A DNA stretch of 64,000 nucleotides, from positions 19,559,777-19,623,776 of the forward strand of contig NC_060896.1 of assembly GCF_014805685.1 (NCBI RefSeq), given 5' to 3'. The notes under the pieces were generated by a model. The model made no database searches, was not told where the DNA came from, and was given only the letters and a program-made list of their open reading frames with translations. The position numbers and the translations under genes are program-made. Of this stretch, positions 56,701-64,000 are shown piece by piece (positions within the stretch are counted from its first letter, which is position 1; each line of letters opens with the position of its first letter). Origin of the DNA: Silurus meridionalis. Taxonomy: Eukaryota; Chordata; Actinopteri; Siluriformes; Siluridae.

Positions 56701-59700
56701 AAACAATCAAGCAAAACCACGAGACCATACTTGAAAAGACCACTGAATGTGAATCACTCTCAGGACAGCTAAACAAGAGCAAAGACACTGTGAACCGTCT
56801 GAGTGAAGAGGTAACGATGTCAAATTCTCAGTTTAGCAGCCGCTTTGCTGAAAAAGACCAGGTCATTTCAGATCTACGCAAACAGCTCGAGTGCTATCAG
56901 GACCAGCTTACTCAGCTGCAAGAGACTCTCTCATTACTTCAGGAACAGAGCAGTGCTCTGAAGTCAGGACTTATGGAGAAAGACACTCTTTTACAACAGC
57001 AGTCTAAGGAGTGTTCCTCCTTACAAGGTGAGCTTGATTATCAAAGAGAGCTTTATGCAAATCTCCAAACTGAGAACGAGAGGCTTAAAGGGGAATGCTT
57101 ACAATCGGTCGAGGATTCGAAAGCAAAAGAAGTTGAATGTTGTAAACACACCGACGAGCTCAACAAGAGAAACGAGTCACTCGTTTCCCTCAGTAGTCAG
57201 CTGGGAACCATGAACGAACATGTTGCGAAGCTCCACTCAGAAAATGAACATCTTAAAAGTTCTTTGGAGAATCGTTTGGCAGAAAGTGCAACACTGAAAG
57301 AGGAGCTGACCCAGAAACAAGTCGAGCTTGTGAATCTTCAAGATAACATCCAGGCACTAAGTGAGGCAAATAGTACAATGAAAGCAGAGCTCCAAAGATC
57401 AGTAGAAGAGAGTTCCACAAGGCAGGAAGAAATCGGTCTTCTCCAGTGTCGGTTGTCCGACAGGAATGCAGACTTGACTTCTTTGACGCAACAGCTGGCA
57501 ACCGAGCGTTCCAAAGCTGAAAGCTTAAATCTGGAGTTGCAGCAAAAAGAAGAGTCTTTTAGACAACAGGAGACATTCTTGAGTCAATTGCAGCTCAGAT
57601 TTGAATCAGGCGAAGGTCAGATCAGTCAGAAAATGGAAGCCCTCGCTGATCTACAGAGGGACGTTCAGAACTTACAAAGATCACTGCAGGAAAAAGATGT
57701 CTTTCTGCTCAAGAAGGATCAAGAGATCTCGCAGTTGAGCGCAAAAATAAAAGCAGATTCAGAGGTGTCTGAAGTACAAATTAAATCAGACATGGATGTC
57801 ATCTCTAAATTGCAAGCAGACTTGCAGGTATTGCTTGCGGAAAATGACAGACGCGGTGTTGCTCTTGCGGAGAAGAATTCTTTATTGAAGAATGAAGTAG
57901 AGAAGCTGCTGAGTATGAAGGCCAGCACTACTGCGCTTGAAGTAAAAATCTCACAACTGACTTGTGAAGCACAGGGTTCATCTTTAGAGACCACACAACT
58001 CAGGGCTGCACTTGCTGAGAAAGAGCAGGTCCTTCTAGACTCTATGTCTGTTCACTCTGCAGAGATCAGCAGCCTGAATGAAACGCTGAAATTAAAGGAT
58101 TTGGAAAATGACAACATAAGACAAGAGTTGACCAAACTCAAGGAATCCGTTTCGGACTTGAGCAGCAACCTTAGTGAGCAAACTGCAGAGGTAACAAGAT
58201 TAAAAGCCGCCCTTGAAGAACGTGGTTGCACTGTGGTGGAGCAAACCCAAGCTTTGCAGGAACTTCAGAGGAAAGCCGATGAAGCTGCATTGTTCAAGAG
58301 TCAATTTATGGAAAGTACAGAACTAGTGTCTGAGCTGCAAAGTCAAATTCTGGCTCTCAAGGAAGAGTCGATGAGGCTTTCCACAACCGTAGAAGAGAAG
58401 CAAAGTGCCTTAATGAACCTTCAGGATAAATTTGCATTGCAAGTCGAAGACCTTCAAGAAACAAAGATTCAGCTGTCTGAGAAGAATGAAGAATTGCTAA
58501 ACCTTAACCATATGATAAGTGAGCGAGACAGACAACTTCACGCTCTCCAACAGGAGTCGTCATCATTGCAGAATGAGGTCCAACAGCTGCGGTTGTTTAG
58601 TGCTGAACTTTCTAAGCAAAAGGACGACGCATTAGTTGCCCAGCAAATGAACGCCAATTCCCTGACATTAGAAATTGAGAGATTGAGGGAACAACACCTT
58701 CAAGTTGCAGCCCAGGTCAATTCCCTGACTGAGAACCTCGAGCAAAGGGAACTGGCTCTACATGCTATCAATAGTCAATACACTTCTCAGGTAAAACATA
58801 CCGAGCATACGATGTCAGAGATGCAGAAAATGAGTGAGTTGTGCAAGAAGCTGCAAGAAGAAAATCGTTCGGCCAAGCAGGAGCTCGATCGAGTCAACAA
58901 CGAAAGAACACAAAAGGAAGAGGAGTTCCATAAATTAGTTCAGGAAAAAGAGGAATTCAGTAGGAAATACAGTTCTGAAACTCAGAGGACACAAGAACAA
59001 CTGCAGCAACGTGGTAGCATGGAGAAAATGAAGACCGAGATGGAGCAACTCCACATCCAGGTTAGTGCCAAAGATGATATTATCAGCGGATTGAAATCAG
59101 AAGTTCAGAGAGTTGAACAAACTCTTCAGGAGTCTGAAAAAGAGTGGCTGTCGGTTCTTGATAGGGAAACGCAGGCGAAGAATGCCCTCGTGAAGCAGCT
59201 TCAAGAAGTCGAGCATGAACTGACATCCAAAGATAGTAAAGTGAACACTCTGAAACAGGACCTAGATCATTTAAACAAAAAGTTAGCCGAAGCCACGGCG
59301 GCCGTTGAACAGGGCTCAGAGAGACTTAAGGAGAAAGAAGTGGATGCTTTAATGAGTAGAAGCAAATTAGAGGAGATTGCATTCACAGTCCAAGCAAAGG
59401 ATAGGGAGAATTTTGAATTACGACAGGCCTTACATGATATGCAAATAGAACTCAAGAAATCAGAAGAACATCAAGAGAACGCTCAGAGACAGGTAGCACG
59501 TTTAACACAGTCTATTTCAGATAAAGAAGTGGCTTTCGGAGAAGAAAGGGTTTCCCTGCTATCTACAATTAAACAGCTACAAGAAGACAATCAGTCAAAA
59601 GTATCTATCTTTGAACAGGAAATAGCCATGTTGAATAGGGTGCTAGAGCAAAGGCATGTGGAGGGTCTAGAGAATAAAACCGAGCGTGAAGGTAAGAACG

Positions 59701-62700
59701 ATTTATTATCTGAACGTATTAAAGATCTCGAAGACAAACTCGAGGCAGAAATCCAGAAATCAGAAATGCTCAGAGAGGTTAGTTTGAAACACAACGCTCT
59801 CATTCAAAAGAAAGACGATGAAATCGGTTGTATGCACATTCAGATCAGCCAGCAGAAGGAACTTCTCGCTGCACTCAGCCAGCAATTAAAAGCAAGGGAT
59901 ACATCAATAACACAGGTGGTTGCATCCGCCTCAAATGAAAGGATAACGTACGAGGAGCAGAAAAACAGTCTGCTTTCGCAACTGGAAGAGACAAAAGGAC
60001 ATCTCTCTCATTGCCGAAGTCAAATGGAAAATACCGAATCCGAAAACAAGGCTTTGGTGAACGCCAACAATGATCTCAAACATGAAATTTCCAAGCTAAC
60101 TAAAGAAAAAGACGGTATGAAGAAAAAGCTTCAAGCAGCGCTTGTCATCAGAAAAGAGCTGCTGAAGAAAATCGAGGAACATGAGAAACAAAATGCCGAA
60201 AGTGCGGAGAACATGGCAGAAATTTTGGGTTTACAGGAGAAATTGGAAGAACTAAATATGCAAATAAACTCCATCACAAAAGAACACAATGCAACTGTTT
60301 CTGATCTTAGTCAGCAACTAAAGGATAAAGACAATAGAATCAACGAGTTATTGCTGGTTATGTCGGAAAAGGAGCAGATCATAGTGCGAATGGAAGACAG
60401 TGCTCAAAGTTTACAAAGTAGATTAAAGGAACAGGAGGAGAGTTCAATTTCCACGCTTCAGAAACTAGAAGATCAGAGGCGTTTAATTGACCAGCTTCAA
60501 GTTGGCATCAACAAAAAAGATGTTGCTTTTGAGAACGAGAAGCTAAAACTTACGGCGCAACTTCAACAACTTGAGAAAGACCTAAGCATGAAAACCAACA
60601 ACGAATATTCTGAGATCTCGCATCGTACTGAAGAATTAGAACACGAGCTGGCCCGGGTAAAGAAGGAAAAATCAGATTTTCAGAAGAAAGCCCACGCTGC
60701 ACTGCTGGCACGAAAAAAATCTCAAGAAAGTCAGAAAATTTTAAATGATGAGCTTTGTGATCTCAAAGCCACCTTCAAAGCTCTAACGGAGAAGCACGAC
60801 CAGCAAGCACACGAGTTCGTGGCGGTCCAATCGAGTTATGATCTCAAAGTTCAAGAGCTAGAATGTTCAGTGCAGAATTCAAAATGTCTGCAAGACAAAA
60901 TCGAGGCCTTGGAGAGAGCCATTGAGGAACGAGAAACAGCTGTGCAGCATTCACAAGTGGCCTTTGAAGCGAATTTGGCAGAAACATCATCACTTCTTAA
61001 AGAGCTCGAGTGCCTTAAAGAAAACCTGGAAAATTTGAAATCTGAAATGGCCCATAAAGATGAATTACTAGTCGGTTTGAAAGAACAGTCGAAAGAAATG
61101 ACCGAGAAAATGGAGCAAGCAAGATCTGAATTTGTTAAAGAAATCAATGAAAAGAATAATTGCATTGCCAAGCAAAAGGCTTACATCCAAACGACTGAAC
61201 AGCAACTTAAGGACCTGCAACAAAACATGACCGACCTACACTCTGACCATCAAAATCAATTAAATATGCTCAATGCATCCCTTGAAGAAACACGGTCATC
61301 TGTACTTCAAGACGAGTTGGAGTGTCTGAAGCAGAAATTAGAAAAGGTAACATGTGAAATGGCCAATAAAGATGACCTTTTAGTCAAGATGGAGGAAAAA
61401 TCCAAAGAAATGGTTGAGAAGTCTTCGTTTGAAAGATCAAAGTTTGTTCAAGAGCTCAGTGAGAAGAACCAGGAACTCGAGCAGCTTAAAGAAAATATGA
61501 GCAAGCTACAGTGTGAGCATTGGAATCAGTTGGCATCATTTGAAGAGCTCAAATTGAGTTTGCAGGCAGCTGAACATAACATGCAGGAGGAATTGGAAAG
61601 AAGTGGTCGAGAAAGAGAAATCGTAACTAGAGAACTTGAGTCTGCCTTACAGATGGTCACTGAGAAATCGGAAGAAATGCAAGCTTTGAAAAGCAAGATC
61701 TCTGAAGAGCACTCCCGGTGGCTGGAGGCAAAATCTGAAGCTGACCACCTGAAACTGGAAGTGGAAACATTAAAGAGAGAAGAGGACATCTACGTTGTGG
61801 ACTGTGAAAAGTCCAGACAGGATTTCGCCCAACTTGAGTCACTGTTAAAGCAACTCGAAGCACAAAACAAGGAACTTCTGATTAAGAACGAATTAACCGA
61901 CAAGGCAATTGCGTCAGAAGAGAAGCCATCTGTATCATGTGTACCATACGAACAGCAATCCTCTTTTAAAGAGGGTACGAATAATACTCGGTTAGAGTTT
62001 CAGTCTCTGCTCTCAGAAAAGGAGGAACTCATATCTGCTCTAGAACAACAGCTTCAGAGACAAATTCATCTCCATGAGGTAGAAATGGAAAAAATGAGAA
62101 TCGAAGTAAATGAGCGGCAACAAAAAGCGGCAGAAAGCGGAGAACACAAGTCAGCAGAACAGCTAACAAAAAAACTGCAAGCCGCTTTAATCTCTCGCAA
62201 GGAGCTCTTGAAGCAGAACCGGGCCATGGCAGAAGAAATCCAGAAACTGCAGTCGAAAAACGAACATGAAAAGTCATCTCTTGAAAGTGTAGTTTCTGAG
62301 CTAAGAAGGCAGAAAAAAGAACTGGAAAGTAGCGTTTCCGAGCTGAATGCTGAGAAACGGACTCTCGCAATGGACGCGGATCGAATTCTGAGCGAAAATC
62401 ACAACTTATCAGCGGCCTGCGAAAGCCTTAAACTCACAATCGAGAACATCACCCAACAGAAGCAAGCCTTCTCGTGCCAGCTCGAGTCCCTGAAAGACTC
62501 TCAGACTGAGGAGTTATCTGAATGGAAGTCCAAGCATGCTGATTTAAAGCAGGAGTACGAATCTCTCCTCCAAGCTTACGAGAACGTCAGCAGCGAAATA
62601 GACAAGATGAGGCAGCTTCTCGAAGGTGCCAAGAGAGAGAGGCAGGAAGCTCTTTTGAAGGCTCACAAGTGTGAATCTGAAAGAGAGGTTCTTAGAAAGC

Positions 62701-64000
62701 AGATTGCTGAATTAGAAGAGGAAAATGACCAGATGAAAGAAAAAATGAGGAAGTTTGCCAAGTCGAAGCAAAAAAAGTTTGAAGAACTCGAAGCAGAAAA
62801 TGAAAAGTTAAGAAAGGACCTGAAGTCTTTTGACGGCAAGCAGAAATGCGCGGTCGACGAGTTGACTTTAAGAAATAGTCAGTTGGAAAGTGAAATCAAG
62901 TCCCTTCAGGAATCATCAGAGGAGCTACAAGGACAAATGAGTAAACTCCAGGAGTATAACCAGATCTTGGCAAAGGAACTTAAAGAAACCAGCTTGTCCC
63001 TTAAGAAACGCGAAAACGAGTCGAAATCAACTGAAAGCAATCTGGAGCTGAAATTGAGTGAGGCAATGAGTTTGAAAGAGAGTTTTGCAGCACAACTAGA
63101 GAGTCAAAAAACAGATTTAGAAGTGCACATCCAAATGGTTGCTCTATTAGAGAAGGAGAAATTGAATCTTACCGAAAAATTTAAACGGGTGGAGAAGGAA
63201 CACGAAGCAGAAGTGAGCGAGCGGGACAGAGCGCTATCAGAACTTCAGCAGCTGATCGAAACATACACGCAGGAAACCATCAACCTGAGTGAAAAGGTTA
63301 CGATTTTGGAAGACGACAAATGTATGCTACAAGAGGAACTTGAGAACGTTCAAGAGACGTCTGATAAGGTAAAAAACGAAAACGAGTACTTGGAGACGAT
63401 GCTTCTAAAAAATTCCGAAAGAATTGACGAGTTGACCGAGGCGGTTAAAGTCCTGCAAACGCAAAAAATGCAGCTCTCAGCCCAAGTGATGGAAGTCAAG
63501 GAGGACAAGGCGAAGGCTTGTCAGGAAAGGGAGCAGTTGCACTTGAAGCTTGTGAAGGAATTCGAAGAGAAGCTCAAAGCGTTGCAAAGAGGCACCGAAG
63601 GCTCAAAAAACATGAGAAAGGAGCTTCAAGAGCTGCTGAAAGAAAAGCATCAAGAGATCAACCAGCTACAGCAGGATTGTATTCGATATCAGGAACTGAT
63701 TTTGAATCTGGAAAGGTCTTTAAAGCACTCCGAGACCCAGCACCAAGATGTACTTAAGGAGCTCAGAGACATGACTGAGAAGATCGCAGAATTGCAAAAG
63801 GATAAGGGGAGTCTTGAAAACGAGCTCAAAACGCACAAAAATATCCTCAATGAGACCAGAAAGGAACTGTCTAGTGTTATTTCTGAAAAAGACATTCTTG
63901 AGCAGAAACTTGAGGAGAGGCGAGCGCGGTCCGAATTCGAGTCGGCCGAAAAGGAGAAGTCTTTGGAAAAAATAACGGAACAGCAACAAGCCATATTAAA
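34203..64000 (+). CDS. golgb1: Giantin (golgin subfamily B member 1), spliced, 3' end beyond window
   Basis: Giant coiled-coil tether of the Golgi, in the family anchored by a C-terminal membrane segment (not in this window) and working in COPI vesicle tethering and cisternal organisation. Twenty coding exons (34203-53073, 858 codons) plus a giant exon from 54429 give at least 4048 residues in one frame. The N-terminus matches human giantin: [20 protein letters not shown] (human ERLAYAEQLVVELKDIIRQK) and [15 protein letters not shown] (human KAKLTSLNKYIEEMK). The giant exon holds other giantin blocks: three 'KLQAAL..RKELL'-type repeats, [14 protein letters not shown] and [14 protein letters not shown] with DCIRYQE. 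The product is nearly all heptad-type Glu/Lys/Leu/Gln. The start is fixed by an in-frame TAA six bases before the ATG and by the context aaaccATG. It is much longer than human giantin before the first KLQAAL repeat. Confidence 0.95.
34965..35105 (+). CDS. golgb1: golgb1 exon (residues 16-62)
   Basis: Acceptor tctctctctcag, donor AAG/gtgatc. Encodes ASNEGG through to TKDEKLK, including the conserved [10 protein letters not shown] giantin N-terminal segment. Confidence 0.92.
36098..36244 (+). CDS. golgb1: golgb1 exon (residues 63-111)
   Basis: Acceptor gcacaag, donor CGG/gtaacg. Encodes [34 protein letters not shown] and a short linker. In-frame continuation of the giantin N-terminus. Confidence 0.9.
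36883..37011 (+). CDS. golgb1: golgb1 exon (residues 112-154)
   Basis: Acceptor gtgtatag, donor AAG/gtacag. Begins [11 protein letters not shown] (Ser/Gly/Asp linker) and enters coiled coil ([20 protein letters not shown]). Confidence 0.9.
37094..37261 (+). CDS. golgb1: golgb1 exon (residues 155-210), GC donor
   Basis: Acceptor gtattag. Encodes TQELEAQRG through to ITPENK. The only phase-compatible donor here is AAG/gcaaga (37262), a GC-AG splice site. Confidence 0.85.
37493..37660 (+). CDS. golgb1: golgb1 exon (residues 211-266)
   Basis: Acceptor attatttcag, donor AAT/gtacga. Coiled coil from [14 protein letters not shown] to [10 protein letters not shown]. Confidence 0.92.
37930..38065. 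repeat. Degenerate (CCAT)n array
   Basis: Variants of 'ccatccattcttccgt' over about 130 bp in a golgb1 intron, with weaker matches to 38250. The Ser/His/Pro-rich frames over it are repeat translations. Confidence 0.85.
38302..38374. repeat. (TA)n microsatellite
   Basis: About 72 bp of TA about 115 bp upstream of the next golgb1 exon. Confidence 0.95.
38489..38611 (+). CDS. golgb1: golgb1 exon (residues 267-307)
   Basis: Acceptor tttttgttacag, donor CAG/gtaaga. Encodes [15 protein letters not shown] through to ASADLEQ. Confidence 0.92.
38965..39078 (+). CDS. golgb1: golgb1 exon (residues 308-345)
   Basis: Acceptor accttttcag, donor CAG/gtgagg. Encodes [20 protein letters not shown] and [10 protein letters not shown]. 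It resembles human giantin 'QKLRVLQRKLEEHEESLVGR' followed by 'AQVVDLLQQEL'. Confidence 0.93.
39237..39489 (+). CDS. golgb1: golgb1 exon (residues 346-430)
   Basis: Acceptor cttgtaaag, weak donor GAAG/gtcatt. Coiled coil from [20 protein letters not shown], then [20 protein letters not shown]. Leaves in phase 1, which matches the next exon (G + CC = Ala). Confidence 0.88.
39828..40230. repeat. 64-bp minisatellite, about six copies
   Basis: The unit starts 'ggtgctacataagacaacac' and contains 'aaattaatacaaaactacac'. Unit starts are at 39889, 39953, 40017, 40081, 40144 and 40208, so the period is 64 (once 63). It follows a '3'-end-like' sequence 'caggcttttattgtcattcc' at 39800 and is related to 27210-27270. 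Confidence 0.92.
40231..40998. other. golgb1 intron, no feature seen
   Basis: AT-rich intron with a short A-tract (about 40400). No repeat or open frame of note. Confidence 0.5.
40999..41114 (+). CDS. golgb1: golgb1 exon (residues 430-468)
   Basis: Acceptor tttttttttag, donor CAG/gttaga. Encodes [20 protein letters not shown] then [19 protein letters not shown]. Confidence 0.9.
41360..42290. mobile_element. DNA-transposon relic split by a 'gaggttgaccgattaatcgg' element
   Basis: 41380-41510 and 42060-42270 ('cttccacctccatgtttgac', 'gaactcatctgtccacagaa') look like two halves of one decayed transposon. Between them (about 41522-42050) sits a younger repeat starting 'gaggttgaccgattaatcgg' and ending near 'gccgaccgacgatg'. 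The class of both is uncertain. Confidence 0.45.
42384..42501 (+). CDS. golgb1: golgb1 exon (residues 469-508)
   Basis: Acceptor gacctgccag, donor AATG/gtaaga. Encodes [20 protein letters not shown] through to LKTKNG. Leaves in phase 1. Confidence 0.88.
42702..42733. repeat. Poly-T tract
   Basis: About 30 T in a row in a golgb1 intron. May be the reversed poly-A tail of a decayed retroelement or simple slippage. Confidence 0.9.
43197..43288 (+). CDS. golgb1: golgb1 exon (residues 508-538)
   Basis: Acceptor tatgtctgtag, donor CAG/gtcaga. Encodes [20 protein letters not shown] then [11 protein letters not shown]. Confidence 0.92.
43436..43595 (+). CDS. golgb1: golgb1 exon (residues 539-592)
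   Basis: Acceptor catctgcag, donor GAGG/gtgaga. Encodes [20 protein letters not shown] through to MSHIEEERE. Leaves in phase 1. Confidence 0.92.
43596..47326. other. golgb1 intron (3.7 kb)
   Basis: No phase-compatible coding exon found between the two flanking exons, which join in phase directly. Holds a SINE-like fragment at 45318-45480. A hydrophobic stretch in an open frame near 44110-44200 is discussed among the rejected items. Confidence 0.6.
45318..45480 (-). mobile_element. SINE-like dispersed repeat fragment
   Basis: 'gattacttcgttgatcccaa', 'aggaaaattgcatttttcac', 'gcagggtcagccgtggta' and 'agccttatccactgaaccgt' match the antisense of a common fish SINE-like repeat also seen at 27010-27130. 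Confidence 0.65.
47327..47433 (+). CDS. golgb1: golgb1 exon (residues 592-627)
   Basis: Acceptor tccgatccag, donor CAG/gtacga. Encodes [20 protein letters not shown] and a basic linker [16 protein letters not shown]. Confidence 0.88.
47660..47746. repeat. (TA)n microsatellite followed by (CA)n
   Basis: About 62 bp of TA, then 'cacacacacacaca'. Confidence 0.95.
47747..48403. other. golgb1 intron, no feature seen
   Basis: AT-rich, no recognisable repeat. Confidence 0.5.
48404..48530 (+). CDS. golgb1: golgb1 exon (residues 628-670), acidic Trp-containing segment
   Basis: Acceptor gctgtttcag, donor ACAG/gtgtga. Encodes [30 protein letters not shown] then [13 protein letters not shown] (with the next exon). 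It is a non-coiled-coil, Ser/Pro/acidic break with a Trp pair, the first visible interruption of the rod. Confidence 0.88.
48531..50408. other. golgb1 intron, no gene or clear repeat
   Basis: 1.9 kb of AT-rich DNA with simple T-tracts (48710, 50145). Open frames are short and unrelated to any family I know. Confidence 0.5.
50409..50542 (+). CDS. golgb1: golgb1 exon (residues 670-714)
   Basis: Acceptor ctaatcatttag, donor CAG/gtacac. Encodes [20 protein letters not shown] then [20 protein letters not shown]. Confidence 0.92.
51210..52130 (+). mobile_element. Tc1/IS630-type transposase relic
   Basis: The open frame at 51553-51777 has [15 protein letters not shown] and [13 protein letters not shown], the helix-turn-helix region of a Tc1-like transposase. 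Downstream decayed text gives 'ccaatgatggtctgggggaa' (MVWG-like) and 'cacattccccaaacctgaat' (SPNLN-like). Dead by many stops. Lies in a golgb1 intron. Confidence 0.7.
52286..52333 (+). CDS. golgb1: golgb1 48-nt exon (residues 715-730)
   Basis: Acceptor ttctaatacag, donor CAG/gtgtgt, phase 0 on both sides, and both neighbours are phase 0 here. Encodes [16 protein letters not shown], similar in style to the GGWWPEF segment two exons upstream. As it is short and symmetric it could be alternatively skipped. Confidence 0.65.
52522..52631 (+). CDS. golgb1: golgb1 exon (residues 731-767)
   Basis: Acceptor gactttttag, donor AAAGG/gtaata. Encodes [20 protein letters not shown] through to LNEQLKG. Leaves in phase 2. 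Confidence 0.9.
52714..52882 (+). CDS. golgb1: golgb1 exon (residues 767-823)
   Basis: Acceptor gtgtacaccag, donor AAC/gtgagt. Encodes [20 protein letters not shown] through to KLLQTENN. Confidence 0.92.
52969..53073 (+). CDS. golgb1: golgb1 exon (residues 824-858)
   Basis: Acceptor attttcactag, donor AAG/gtgagc. Encodes [15 protein letters not shown] through to KINVLKEK. Confidence 0.92.
53151..53812. mobile_element. MITE with 'tttccggact' inverted ends
   Basis: The left end 'accataatttccggact' with 'ataagcgcac' and the right end 'cggcttatagtccggaatat' are inverted repeats about 24 bp long. The 662-bp body has no frame. This 'tccggact-ataagccgc' repeat is, from memory, widespread in fish genomes. 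It is intronic, directly upstream of the giant golgb1 exon. Confidence 0.8.
54429..64000 (+). CDS. golgb1: golgb1 giant coding exon (residues 859-4048+), open at window end
   Basis: Acceptor gttcaattttcag ends at 54428. A single frame is open for 9572 nt without a stop, beginning [20 protein letters not shown]. Nearly continuous coiled coil rich in Glu, Gln, Lys, Leu and Ser. Giantin-specific blocks: [17 protein letters not shown] (60117-60170), a weaker [13 protein letters not shown] (60681-60720), [15 protein letters not shown] (62169-62211), [39 protein letters not shown] (62520s), [14 protein letters not shown] (62740s) and [15 protein letters not shown] (63620s). The three LQAAL-type repeats occur in the same order as in human giantin. 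Internal tandem duplications are present (55653-57600 and 61002-61566). Antisense frames here are shadows. Confidence 0.95.
55653..57600 (+). repeat. golgb1: Tandem coding duplication of about 320 residues in golgb1
   Basis: Copy 1 begins at 55653 ([20 protein letters not shown]), copy 2 at 56631 ([20 protein letters not shown]). Another matched anchor is [20 protein letters not shown] (56196) against [20 protein letters not shown] (57153). Offsets are 978 and 957 nt, so the unit is about 319-326 residues with a few in-frame indels. Confidence 0.85.
61002..61566 (+). repeat. golgb1: Tandem coding duplication of 104 residues in golgb1
   Basis: Copy 1 from 61002 ([20 protein letters not shown]) and copy 2 from 61314 ([20 protein letters not shown]), offset 312 nt. 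Both continue through SKEM-EK, a SxFV-E-xEKN stretch and an 'NMT/S-L...H-NQL' stretch. Confidence 0.85.

Noticed and set aside
57253..62370. Antisense Ser/Leu-rich open frames opposite the giant exon
   Set aside because: Typical shadows of Glu/Lys/Leu-rich coiled-coil coding sequence.

Overview
This is a stretch of animal nuclear DNA, most likely from a ray-finned (teleost) fish. It is AT-rich and intron-dominated, full of CA/GT, GA, TA and CTAT microsatellites, and seeded with decayed Tc1/mariner transposons, L2-type and RTE-type LINE pieces, tRNA-Glu-derived SINEs and MITE-like inverted-repeat elements. No bacterial operon, CRISPR array, rRNA or functional tRNA gene was seen. Two real genes are supported, lying head to head about 4.4 kb apart.

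Left gene (minus strand, 1866-21607, running off the left edge): the 5' end of a latent TGF-beta binding protein, best matched to LTBP1. Four phase-compatible coding blocks are visible: a signal-peptide exon (21384-21607), a CG-x-RCC-xGW exon (17613-17683), an EGF-like exon with a Ser/Thr/Pro linker (16182-16422), and an exon with the conserved IKV-FTPTIC segment (1866-2002). The last block also carries its own Met and signal peptide (from 2073), which reproduces the long/short two-promoter layout known for mammalian LTBP1.

Right gene (plus strand, about 26000 to beyond 64000): golgb1 (giantin), a giant Golgi coiled-coil tether. A probable non-coding first exon with NRF1-like and YY1-like promoter motifs and a 13-codon uORF lies at about 26000-26174. 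Twenty small coding exons follow (34203-53073, 858 codons, all phases consistent), including one likely GC-AG intron and a 48-nt exon encoding an acidic, Trp-containing segment. A giant exon then opens at 54429 and is still open at the window end (at least 9572 nt, 3190 codons). The visible protein is already about 4048 residues, longer than the roughly 3260 residues of human giantin, and its conserved C-terminal third and membrane anchor are still missing. The extra length lies N-terminal to the first of three giantin-type 'KLQAAL..RKELL' motifs and includes a 320-residue tandem duplication.

The rest is intron or intergenic DNA. Notable items are a Tc1/mariner copy with exact terminal repeats and internal IR/DR sites (31981-33532), a SINE nested in an older Tc1 copy (25091-25313), at least five relics of one Tc1 family, a 64-bp minisatellite (39828-40230), a 53-bp inverted repeat just inside an ltbp1 intron (15616-16112), a 34-bp perfect palindrome (14290-14323), and a 662-bp MITE (53151-53812). 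I found no convincing new multi-gene system. The most unusual signals are the enlarged giantin exon with its internal duplications and the alternative-promoter structure of the LTBP gene.
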